Positions 1-7,230 of a stretch of 47,066 nt of DNA are shown here, in pieces. The position numbers and the translations under genes are program-made. The DNA is taken from assembly GCA_946413265.1 (NCBI GenBank), contig CAMKJU010000023.1:1-47066 (forward strand), in the 5' to 3' direction. The notes under the pieces are model-generated. The model was not told where the DNA came from. It was given only the letters and a program-made list of their open reading frames with translations, and searched no databases. This stretch comes from an uncultured Lentisphaerota bacterium. GTDB taxonomy: Bacteria > Verrucomicrobiota > Kiritimatiellia > RFP12 > UBA1067. The stretch's first letter is position 1. Every line of letters begins with the position of its first letter.

Positions 1-1224
1 GTCGTCGGCCTCGCTGTTCTCGCGCCAGAACCGCTGGAACTCCGCCATCAGCGCGGGCATGTCGAGCGAGCCGTCGGGCTTCAGCCAGAACGGCGTGCGA
101 TAGTCATTGTAGAAGCGCTTCTGCTCGGTGGCGGAAAGATAGCGGATCATGATCTCGGCGTACATTGGATTGCTGGGTACGAGCATGTGAGCCTCGTCCT
201 CCCTGAGGAGTCCAATGTCAAGTACATAGCGGTAGTCGTCGTCAAACTCGGAAAGGAACGGATCCCGACCGAGGATCACCGGCTCCACGACACGCCTCAC
301 ACGCGGCTCCTTGAGCCGTTCCATGAGGCTGTCCACATGCGTGCCGCGCGCGCGGATGATAGTCTCCTTCGCAGTGGCGATGTCTTCTATCGTAACCGGC
401 TCTTCATGGCGTCCTCCATGGATCTTCATGACACATTCCCGCGCGAGCGCGTTCACGAGCCACGGCTGGCCGCGCGTATATTCGTACACCCTGTCCACGA
501 CACCATCGCAAAAGACCTGCCCGGTCGCCTCCGTGTGCTGTGCGTAGAGGCGAGCGACGTCGTTCCTGCCGAAGTTTGAAATCGTCAAATCTTCAGAAAT
601 AATGTTGAACGGACTCGCGTCGCCGAGCGTCCGCCCGTCAGGACGAATCCGCGCCTTGTAGTCGCGGATGTCGCGCATCCCCACAAGCGCGATCGACGAG
701 GGGAACGGCGAAGTGTCCCGCGTAATGTAACCGTCGCGCAGCTGGCGCAGGAACGTCACGAGCGTGTCGTCCGAAAGGCAATCCACCTCGTCGAAGAACA
801 CGGCGAGCGGCTTCTCCGACTTCTCGGACATGAGGGAGAGAAGCGCCTTGACGTCCAGCCCCGGCGGCGGCGGAAGAAGCGCGGGGATGGGCGAATCGGG
901 ATCGCGGACGAGGTCCTTGAAGATTGGATGGCGCAGGACGGCGTTGCGCATCGACTCGACGATCTTCGGGATTCCGTCTCTCGGGTCAGTAAATCGCTGG
1001 ACTGTTTCGACAGTGAAGTAGAGGGCGTTCATCTCGCCCTTCGCGTCGATTGCCCGGACAAGCGCCTTCAGCGCCGTCGTCTTGCCGGACTGACGCGCGG
1101 CGTGCAACACGAAGTAGCTGCGCTGCTCGACGATGCGCATGATGCCCGGCAGCCTTTCAAGCGCCGGCAGCATGTAGTGCTCGTCCGGGAAGCACGGCCC
1201 CGCGATGTTGAAGCATTTCTCCAT
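1..1224 (-). CDS. AAA_35-like P-loop ATPase, partial (cut by left edge)
   Basis: The frame opens at the ATG at 1224 and stays open for 408 codons to the left edge, so the C-terminus is missing. It begins MEKCFNIAGPCFPDEHY, the typical opening of the AAA-like (AAA_35) ATPases found in many gut and PVC bacteria. A Walker A motif ARQSGKTT lies at residues 43-50 and a Walker B AVFFDEVD near 141-148. Later residues read like the winged-helix-like tail of such proteins. The start lies 5 bp after the stop of the AAA-ATPase-like/PD-(D/E)XK gene, so the two are probably one transcript. The biological role of the family is not established. It would act as a cytosolic nucleotide-dependent switch, since no signal peptide or membrane segment is visible. 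Family call is by motif and overall look. Confidence 0.8.
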   Translation of the reverse strand, partial: MEKCFNIAGPCFPDEHYMLPALERLPGIMRIVEQRSYFVLHAARQSGKTTALKALVRAIDAKGEMNALYFTVETVQRFTDPRDGIPKIVESMRNAVLRHPIFKDLVRDPDSPIPALLPPPPGLDVKALLSLMSEKSEKPLAVFFDEVDCLSDDTLVTFLRQLRDGYITRDTSPFPSSIALVGMRDIRDYKARIRPDGRTLGDASPFNIISEDLTISNFGRNDVARLYAQHTEATGQVFCDGVVDRVYEYTRGQPWLVNALARECVMKIHGGRHEEPVTIEDIATAKETIIRARGTHVDSLMERLKEPRVRRVVEPVILGRDPFLSEFDDDYRYVLDIGLLREDEAHMLVPSNPMYAEIMIRYLSATEQKRFYNDYRTPFWLKPDGSLDMPALMAEFQRFWRENSEADD

Positions 1225-1229
1225 GACGT

Positions 1230-2945
1230 TTATGATGCCTCCTCAAGGTTTTTGCAGAGTTCGACCTTGTCCTTGAAGTAGGCGAGGCCGATCTTCTCGA
1301 TGTCCGTGATGCCCTCGGCGCGGAAGGTGGCGTCGTACTTCTTCCCGTCGATCTGGGCGCGGGCGTCGCGCGCAAGGGCCTTGAGATCGTCCGTGGCGGA
1401 ATCCGCTGCCTTGACTTCGATGATGAACGCCGGAAACGGCTCGACGAGCGGCTTGAGGGCGATGTCGAAGCGCCCTTCGCCCGACTCGACGTTCGAGAGG
1501 ACCCGGAACCGCTTCCTGAGTATCGCGAGGAATCCGAGCGTGAGCCCGTGGAAGAACCCCTCCGCCGCCGCGTCGAAGTAGCTGACGCTTTCCAGCAGGA
1601 ACGCGGCGATCGCCTGGCGGAGGGCGTCGGCGTCGCGGTCGAGAAGCGCCCCGACGATGTCGCTCGTCCCGACAGCCAGCGCCGCGTTGATCTTCGCCTT
1701 GATGTCGTTAACGAAAACGAGCGAAAGCTCGTGGTTCGGGAGCGCCACCTTGCACATGCCCTCTTCAATGGGCGACGCGACCTTCAGATAACCTGCCGAC
1801 ACCAGCAGGGCGTACAGCGAACTCTTGTTCGCCATGACGTCCTTGTACGGCCCCAGCTCCTTCGCCATCTGCACGCGCGGCGTCTCGTCCCGGAGGAGCG
1901 CCTCCAGCGTCCGTACCATGTCATGCGGCAGATCGCGCACGATCGCTGAGATGAGGTCGTTGGAGCTCGTGTCGAGCCAATAGGCGTCGGGACGGCAATG
2001 GCAGTCAAAATATCTCAGCACGCTCCACGGATTGTAGATTTCCGTCCCGCCGAAGTCATAGCCGTCGTACCAGGCCTTGATCTCCGGCAGTTTATCCTCG
2101 GCGCCGTAGTACCGCGCCATCTCCGCAACCTCTTCTTCGGTGAAACCGAAATACTGCGAGTACTCCGACTCGAAGACCGTCCAGACCTTGGGATTGTTGA
2201 GACCGGAGAGGATTCCCTCCTTCGCCACGCGGAGGACGCCCGTCATGATCCCGATATGGCAATGCTTGTTGTCCTTCAGCGCGCCCGAAAGGAACACGCG
2301 CATGAAGGTACACATCTCGTCATAGTACCCATGCGTCGAAGCGGAGGTGATCGGCTGGTCGTACTCGTCGATCAAGATGACGGGAAGCCTCTTCGTGAAA
2401 GCATGAACCGCCTTGGAAAGAAGACCGAGCGACAGCGACAGATCCGTTTCATCTCCTTGTTCGCGCATCACGCGCAACAAGCGGTCCCGTTCCGTCTCAA
2501 GCTCCAATGCCTCAACGGCCTTTGCAAACTTCCCCACGCAAGGAGCAAGCAAGGCGTTCAGGAACTTGATGGACTCACCAAACGTCTTCCACTTCACGTC
2601 CTTGAATGAGAGGAAGATGACAGGATGAGTACCCTGCTCCTTACGGTACACCTCTCCCGCCGCCCATATCTTCTTGTCCTGGAACAGCGACGACTCGTCC
2701 TCGTAAAACGCCCGGATCATCTCCAGCGCAGTCGTCTTGCCGAAGCGCCTCGGGCGCGTGAACAGCACCACACGCGACTTCGAGTCGATGAGGTCCTTCA
2801 AGATGAGCGTCTTGTCCACGCAATAGGAATCACGTGAGAACGTCGCCCAGTCGCTCGTCCCCACGGGCGGCGGCAAAAGCCTGCCCGTGCACGCCGCCAC
2901 GCCGGCGCGCACAACCTCTTCGCCTTTGTTTGTCGTTTCAGCCAT
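1230..2945 (-). CDS. AAA-ATPase-like protein with C-terminal PD-(D/E)XK nuclease domain (DUF1703 type)
   Basis: This 571-residue protein opens with the family hallmark GTSDWATFSRDSYCVDKT (residues 29-46), followed by a Walker A-like RPRRFGKTT at 64-72 and a Walker B LIDEYDQP near residue 190. The C-terminal part has FDIALKP and FIIEVKA, which fit the D...ExK core of PDDEXK_9, and ends with the usual IGLAYFKDKVELCKN-like strand. Length matches full members of the AAA-ATPase_like + PDDEXK_9 family, which is abundant in gut bacteria and has no settled function. It sits 55 bp downstream of the HAD-like gene and 5 bp upstream of the AAA_35-like gene in the same orientation. An AAGGTGA Shine-Dalgarno precedes the ATG. 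A broken relative lies at 4407-4819. Confidence 0.88.
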   Translation of the reverse strand: MAETTNKGEEVVRAGVAACTGRLLPPPVGTSDWATFSRDSYCVDKTLILKDLIDSKSRVVLFTRPRRFGKTTALEMIRAFYEDESSLFQDKKIWAAGEVYRKEQGTHPVIFLSFKDVKWKTFGESIKFLNALLAPCVGKFAKAVEALELETERDRLLRVMREQGDETDLSLSLGLLSKAVHAFTKRLPVILIDEYDQPITSASTHGYYDEMCTFMRVFLSGALKDNKHCHIGIMTGVLRVAKEGILSGLNNPKVWTVFESEYSQYFGFTEEEVAEMARYYGAEDKLPEIKAWYDGYDFGGTEIYNPWSVLRYFDCHCRPDAYWLDTSSNDLISAIVRDLPHDMVRTLEALLRDETPRVQMAKELGPYKDVMANKSSLYALLVSAGYLKVASPIEEGMCKVALPNHELSLVFVNDIKAKINAALAVGTSDIVGALLDRDADALRQAIAAFLLESVSYFDAAAEGFFHGLTLGFLAILRKRFRVLSNVESGEGRFDIALKPLVEPFPAFIIEVKAADSATDDLKALARDARAQIDGKKYDATFRAEGITDIEKIGLAYFKDKVELCKNLEEAS

Positions 2946-3000
2946 ATTGTGACCTTCACCTTAAATTAAACACGATTGATTCTTATGGATATCCTCGTGG

Positions 3001-4368
3001 TTACAAGCGTATAGGCGTCAATGGTATGCGCCAGTGTTCGCAGTCAGAGCTCTCGACGTTATGAATATCGGGTATAAGTCCGAAGCAACTGCGCATAAAC
3101 ATGGAAATGTAGTCCATGCAGACATCGTATCTTAAGGTGCCTTCATCCGGCGGTGCGTACATGTCGTAGGCTCCCTTGCTGCGTTCCCTTTTTTGGGGAA
3201 GGTATCCGTACACATAGAGGGTGTTGACCTTCTTCTTGTTGAAATATTCCTTGTCTTCGAAATCGAAAAGCCGCATCGGGATGCTGCCCGTCTCCCCCTG
3301 CATCACTCCGTCGCCGAACTCCTTGCCTTCAAGCGCAACCGTCTTGACGTTGTCTTGTGCAATGGTCCGAAGCGCATCCTGCAGTCGGCACATCCAATAT
3401 TCCGCCTCCTTCCGCGTCATGTCGGTCTTCACCACGCGTTTGGGTTTTGGCGGCGGAGGCGGCGGGACATTGGGAACGGGCCATTGCCATATATCGTCCC
3501 TTACGACGCCGCCCCAGAACTTCAGTTCGGGATTGTAGGCGCAAAGGGCCTTCCATCCGGCCTTGAACACGTCGAATTCTCGCAAGGGCGGCGATGGCGG
3601 ACTCATGAAACTTCCGCTGGAGTTCTTCCGCTTTTCGCCGTCGAGCGGGAAATACAGGCCATAGTCCCCGTACTGGACCTGCACCGCCGCATCGGCGAGC
3701 GACACGCCCTCCCTGTCGGCATACGACACGATGCGCTCGAGAAGCCCGCAGAAGTAGAACGGCAGATGGAAGTCCTGACCGTGGTCTTTGGAAAGGAGCG
3801 GCTTCTTGATGAACTCGTTCGCACAGCCTCCATACACGCCGTAGACGAAATTCCGCTCTTCGCCTCTCGCCGCGTAGGAACTGTCGTCCTCGATCATCAG
3901 CGTGTTCGGAACGTCGCCTTCGGGCACCACCACGCCCCCGAGCTTCTTCTTGTAGTTGCCGTACCACAGTCCTTGATACCGGTTCTCGTCGTCGTCGCGC
4001 ATGTGCCGCGTGTCAATGCAGTCCCCTCTGGACAGAATCCTGTATTTCGGGATCCTGCCGCCTGCAAATGCGCGCTCCATGAGGATCGGACACAGTTCCC
4101 GATTCCGTTCCTCTACGGCGTTGCTGAAGAACACAATGTCGAAAACATGGTCGTCCGCCCACCGCAACAGCTCGAACGCGCCGTTCAGGAAGAAGTGCGG
4201 CAGCTTGTCCTCCATCACCTCCGCATACATTCTGTCAAACGTATTGCCGGATGGATGTCGCTTCATCCAAGCCTTCACCTTGGACTTCGCCTCTTTGTCG
4301 AAATACGGCGTCTCAAGCGTTCCGTCAAGATCGAACACAAGGGTTCGCTTTGTTTTCGATTTGCTCAT
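3001..4368 (-). CDS. HAD-superfamily (NIF/FCP-like) protein with unknown C-terminal domain
   Basis: The N-terminal third is a HAD fold: motif I VFDLDGTLE with Asp13 and Asp15, motif II FFSNA at 80-84, and acidic motif IV MIEDDSSYA around 158-166, resembling NLI-interacting-factor-type phosphatases. After about residue 200 comes a region I do not recognise, a proline run (NVPPPPPPKPKR) that looks like a linker, and a C-terminal domain of about 130 residues with no familiar motif. Total length is 455 residues, much longer than a plain HAD phosphatase. A GGGAGGA Shine-Dalgarno supports the ATG at 4368. The gene is followed after 55 bp by the AAA-ATPase-like gene, which suggests co-transcription. 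No signal peptide is seen. Substrate is unknown; the DxD pair makes catalytic activity plausible. Confidence 0.7.
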   Translation of the reverse strand: MSKSKTKRTLVFDLDGTLETPYFDKEAKSKVKAWMKRHPSGNTFDRMYAEVMEDKLPHFFLNGAFELLRWADDHVFDIVFFSNAVEERNRELCPILMERAFAGGRIPKYRILSRGDCIDTRHMRDDDENRYQGLWYGNYKKKLGGVVVPEGDVPNTLMIEDDSSYAARGEERNFVYGVYGGCANEFIKKPLLSKDHGQDFHLPFYFCGLLERIVSYADREGVSLADAAVQVQYGDYGLYFPLDGEKRKNSSGSFMSPPSPPLREFDVFKAGWKALCAYNPELKFWGGVVRDDIWQWPVPNVPPPPPPKPKRVVKTDMTRKEAEYWMCRLQDALRTIAQDNVKTVALEGKEFGDGVMQGETGSIPMRLFDFEDKEYFNKKKVNTLYVYGYLPQKRERSKGAYDMYAPPDEGTLRYDVCMDYISMFMRSCFGLIPDIHNVESSDCEHWRIPLTPIRL

Positions 4369-4406
4369 GTCATCAATCCTCCCTGAATCGCATGTTCAAA
4401 TTCGGA

Positions 4407-4819
4407 TCATTTGGACAGGTCCTTGCAGACGACGAGGTTCTTCTTGTAGAAGGCCATGCCGAAACTTGAGGATGTCGCGCTTCTCGCCATGCGCGGCGAA
4501 ATCGGCGAGCATCTCGGTGGTGTATTCGCGCGTGTCGATCTGCCGCCGCGCCCTCGTAGAACGCACGGATCATCTTCAGCGTCGTTGTCTTGCCGAAGCG
4601 ACGCGGACGCGTAAAGAGCACCACCGTCGACTCGGCGTCGATGAGGTCTTTCAGGATCAGCGTCTTGTCCACGCAGTAGGACGTGCGCGAGAACCTCGCC
4701 CAGTCGCTCGTCCCCACGGGCGGCGGCAAAAGCCTGCCCGTGCGCGCCGACTTGTCGGCGCGTACCTGCTTTCCGTCCATAGGATTACTAGGCTCCGCGC
4801 TGTTGAAGCAATTCTCCAT
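4407..4819 (-). pseudogene. Chimeric relic: AAA_35 5' end + AAA-ATPase-like N-terminus + PD-(D/E)XK C-terminus
   Basis: Reading starts MENCFNSAEPSNP, close to the first residues of the AAA_35-like gene at 1224. It continues in frame into MDGKQVRADKSARTGRLLPP and GTSDWARFSRTSYCVDKT, the N-terminus of the AAA-ATPase-like family, through the Walker A RPRRFGKTT. After RAFYEG homology jumps, across a frame change, to RQIDTREYTTEMLADFAAHG and then, after another shift, to FGMAFYKKNLVVCKDLSK and a TGA at 4407. Those are the usual last residues of the family's nuclease domain, so about 430 internal residues are gone. A TATAAT box 7 bp before the ATG (4827-4832) is still present. It lies 38 bp upstream of the HAD-like gene. 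Confidence 0.75.
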
Positions 4820-4880
4820 GGCGCGTATTATACCCTATTGATCGCCTCTTCCGCAAGGGGGTTTAGCGGATTAGTGCAGA

Positions 4881-5675
4881 TTATTCGGCCTTTACCGTCA
4901 CGCGGTAGCGGTTTACACGGGATTCACCTTTTGAGAGACGCCACGGGCCGCGTATGCAGGGGCTGGGCGCGATGCCGAGCTGCCCGTCCACGCGCCACGG
5001 GTTCGGATAGCCCGGGTTGCCCGGCAGGTCCTCGATGCGTACCACGCCGTTAGAGGTCCGCCCCTCAATGGGCATAGATACCTCTACCCACTCCGCCTCT
5101 TTCTGTTCGGCGGCGCCGTTGCGCTGGCCGCGCGAGTTCACGGCGAACTGCCGCTTGGCGTTGGATTTTTTGTACGGCATCCGCAGGAACAACCCGCCAT
5201 ACGCCCATTTGCCGAAGGTGACGTCGCCGAAGTCCGCCGAAAGCGTCCACGTGAGGTCCAGCACGTAGTTCGTGCCGTAGTCGGTCAAGGTCCAGTCCTG
5301 TGTCTCCGTCAGGACAGGCGAGCCGTCTTGGTCCGTCCAGCGTGTCTTCACCTTCCAGCGCGCGGTGTTGCCCTCCACGACCGGTTTCGCCACCGGCTCC
5401 GGGTGGAACTTGTTCTGTTCCTTCTCCCAGAAGTTGATGCCGTTGACGGCGTGGAGACCGATGTAGAGGCCGTGCTGCCACGGATGGTGCTTCGGCTCGT
5501 TCTCCGTATAGACGCCCTTGCCGTCTGGCGCCATGAGCGGATGGACGTACGCCCGATGGTCGGCGGCGGCGTGTTGCTCCAGAAGGACGGTGCCGTCCGC
5601 GCGCTGCACGCGCCAACCGTCGGAAACCGGGACGGCGGTGAGCGCCGCCGCCACCGCAAGACTAGCCGCGAACAT
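4881..5675 (-). CDS. DUF6807 (PmoA-like) family secreted protein
   Basis: I start at the ATG at 5675, which gives MFAASLAVAAALTAVPVSDG, a signal-peptide-like hydrophobic stretch. The longer upstream frame is Ser/Arg-rich and overlaps the Gfo/Idh gene. The 264-residue product carries ADHRAYVHPLMAPDGK, HHPWQHGLYIGLHAVNG and FWEKE, which recall the PmoA/DUF6807 family (misleadingly named for methane oxygenase) common in Planctomycetes and Verrucomicrobia near sugar oxidoreductases. Conserved histidines in the HHPWQHG block may bind metal or sugar; this is inference. The gene overlaps the 3' end of the upstream Gfo/Idh gene by 14 bp, so translation is probably coupled. Likely periplasmic and linked to carbohydrate breakdown. 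Confidence 0.75.
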   Translation of the reverse strand: MFAASLAVAAALTAVPVSDGWRVQRADGTVLLEQHAAADHRAYVHPLMAPDGKGVYTENEPKHHPWQHGLYIGLHAVNGINFWEKEQNKFHPEPVAKPVVEGNTARWKVKTRWTDQDGSPVLTETQDWTLTDYGTNYVLDLTWTLSADFGDVTFGKWAYGGLFLRMPYKKSNAKRQFAVNSRGQRNGAAEQKEAEWVEVSMPIEGRTSNGVVRIEDLPGNPGYPNPWRVDGQLGIAPSPCIRGPWRLSKGESRVNRYRVTVKAE

Positions 5676-7035
5676 CGTTGAGGCTCCAGCCGTTGAGGTA
5701 GGGACGCGCCTTGAGGAGCTTGTTCGCCTCGTCGTCGTTCGTGTAGCGGAACGCGGCGGCATCGAACTTCAGCCGCTTCCCGCGTTTGATGGAGTGGAGG
5801 GCCATCTGCGGGAGGAGGTCGGAGTGCCAGGCCTTCTCCGCCTGGGTCATCACGCATTCCGTGTGCCCGGACGTAATGGCGTCCACGAAGTCGGCCGCCA
5901 TGCCGCCCTTGTAGTGCGGGAGCTTTACCGGCATCTTGCCGGGCTTCAGGCTCGTCTTGGCGATGTCGGGGATGGACGTCTTGAAGCCGCGTTCCTCGGC
6001 CTGCGCCCAGCCCTTCGTTCCGACGAACCTGATGCCGTGCACAAGGCCGTACTTGTTCGTGTCGTTGTCGACGAAGACCACGCGCGGGCCCTTCTCGTAG
6101 ACCAGCTCCGCGTTCCAGGCTACAACGGTGTCCGTCATGCTCGAGCCGGGATACGGGAACGTGCCGAAGGCGTTCACCTCCACGGGGAGCGAATCCTCGC
6201 GGCGGAGACAGAACTGCGAGAGGTCGAGGTAATGGCAGCCCCAGCACTGCGCCATGCCGTTCGGCGAATACTGGCTCATCAGTTCCGTGGGCCAGATGCT
6301 GAGCTTCTTCTCGTTGAACGGCGTCACCTCGCAGGGACCGCACCAGCGGTGCCAGTCCATCGTCTGCGGCACGGGCTGCGCCGGCATGTGGTCCCAGTGC
6401 TTGTTACCAACCGTCGCGCAGATGACTTCCTTGATCTCGCCGAGTTCGCCGTTCAGCGCGAGCTCGCCGGCCCACATGAAGTTCAGCATCCCGCGGCGCT
6501 GGAAATCGACCTGGAACACCTGTCCGCGCTTCTGCGCGGCCTTGACGGCGTCCACGATAAGGCGTCCCTCCTCGGCGGACGGCGCGAACGGCTTCTCCAT
6601 GAACACGTGCTTGCCGCTGCGGAGGGCGAGCGCCGTGACGTACGGATGCCAGTGGAGGTTGGCGATCACGGCCACGGCGTCGACGTCCGCCGCCGTGCAG
6701 ACCTCACGGAAGTCGCCCGTCGTGCGCACGCCATGGTTCTTGCCGTAGGTGCTGGAGACGTACTTGGCCGCCCAACCGCCCCGCACGCGCCGCAGGTCGC
6801 AGTCCGCCATCGCCACGAGGCGCACGTTCGGCAGACCCACGAGCGACGGCACCACGTTGCGCGCCCGCGCGCCGAGTCCGATCACGCCCAACGTGATCTT
6901 GTTCGACGGCGCGTCCTTGCCAAGAACCGTCGCCGGCACGATGACCGGCACCGCACCAGCGGCGAGCATGCCACCGATGAACCCTCTTCTGCCCGTCGCG
7001 GCACACGCAACAGACGCACCTTGCTTTTCGTCCAT
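5662..7035 (-). CDS. Tat-exported Gfo/Idh/MocA family oxidoreductase
   Basis: The 457-residue protein has a twin-arginine leader (GRRGFIGG, then a hydrophobic Ala-rich stretch ending near VLGKDAPS), followed by the NAD-binding signature GVIGLGARAR at about 50-59 and the family EKP motif (FMEKPFAPS) at about 146-154. The second half has the WHRWCGPCE and GCHYLDLSQF blocks typical of exported Gfo/Idh enzymes of PVC bacteria. Such enzymes oxidise or reduce sugar hydroxyls with tightly bound NAD(P); substrate cannot be read from the sequence. It ends YLNGWSLNDVRG, like the second Gfo/Idh protein here (YYNGWSLS). It overlaps the DUF6807 gene by 14 bp and is preceded by a long hairpin repeat. An AAGGAGAAA ribosome site precedes the ATG. 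Confidence 0.9.
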   Translation of the reverse strand: MDEKQGASVACAATGRRGFIGGMLAAGAVPVIVPATVLGKDAPSNKITLGVIGLGARARNVVPSLVGLPNVRLVAMADCDLRRVRGGWAAKYVSSTYGKNHGVRTTGDFREVCTAADVDAVAVIANLHWHPYVTALALRSGKHVFMEKPFAPSAEEGRLIVDAVKAAQKRGQVFQVDFQRRGMLNFMWAGELALNGELGEIKEVICATVGNKHWDHMPAQPVPQTMDWHRWCGPCEVTPFNEKKLSIWPTELMSQYSPNGMAQCWGCHYLDLSQFCLRREDSLPVEVNAFGTFPYPGSSMTDTVVAWNAELVYEKGPRVVFVDNDTNKYGLVHGIRFVGTKGWAQAEERGFKTSIPDIAKTSLKPGKMPVKLPHYKGGMAADFVDAITSGHTECVMTQAEKAWHSDLLPQMALHSIKRGKRLKFDAAAFRYTNDDEANKLLKARPYLNGWSLNDVRG

Positions 7036-7052
7036 TTCTGTTTTCTCCTTGC

Positions 7053-7200
7053 ATATAACTTTATTGTGACTCCGCTTATTTGCTTTCGCTATTGAGAGTT
7101 TCAGAGTTTTGGAGTCTTGGAGGATGAGTAAAATATTCTCCTAAACTCCGAGACTCCTATTCTCCCAATAGCGAAAGCAATCATCAAGGTTATCCTCATT
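7053..7200. repeat. Long hairpin repeat, copy 1
   Basis: Perfect 15-bp arms (TTGCTTTCGCTATTG at 7080-7094 and its complement at 7166-7180) enclose imperfectly paired G-rich and C-rich inner arms of about 30 nt around an AT-rich loop near 7130. Flanks contain ATAACTTTATTG on the left and AAGGTTATCCTCAT on the right, shared with copy 2. It lies between the HZS-like/SUMF1 stop and the Gfo/Idh start. Confidence 0.8.
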
Positions 7201-7230
7201 TACATTCTCGCGCGAGCGCAGGTGGCGTCA

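Noticed and set aside
5518..7095. Long plus-strand open frame (525 codons)
   Set aside because: Arg/His/Val-rich antisense shadow of the Gfo/Idh and DUF6807 genes; no recognisable motif.
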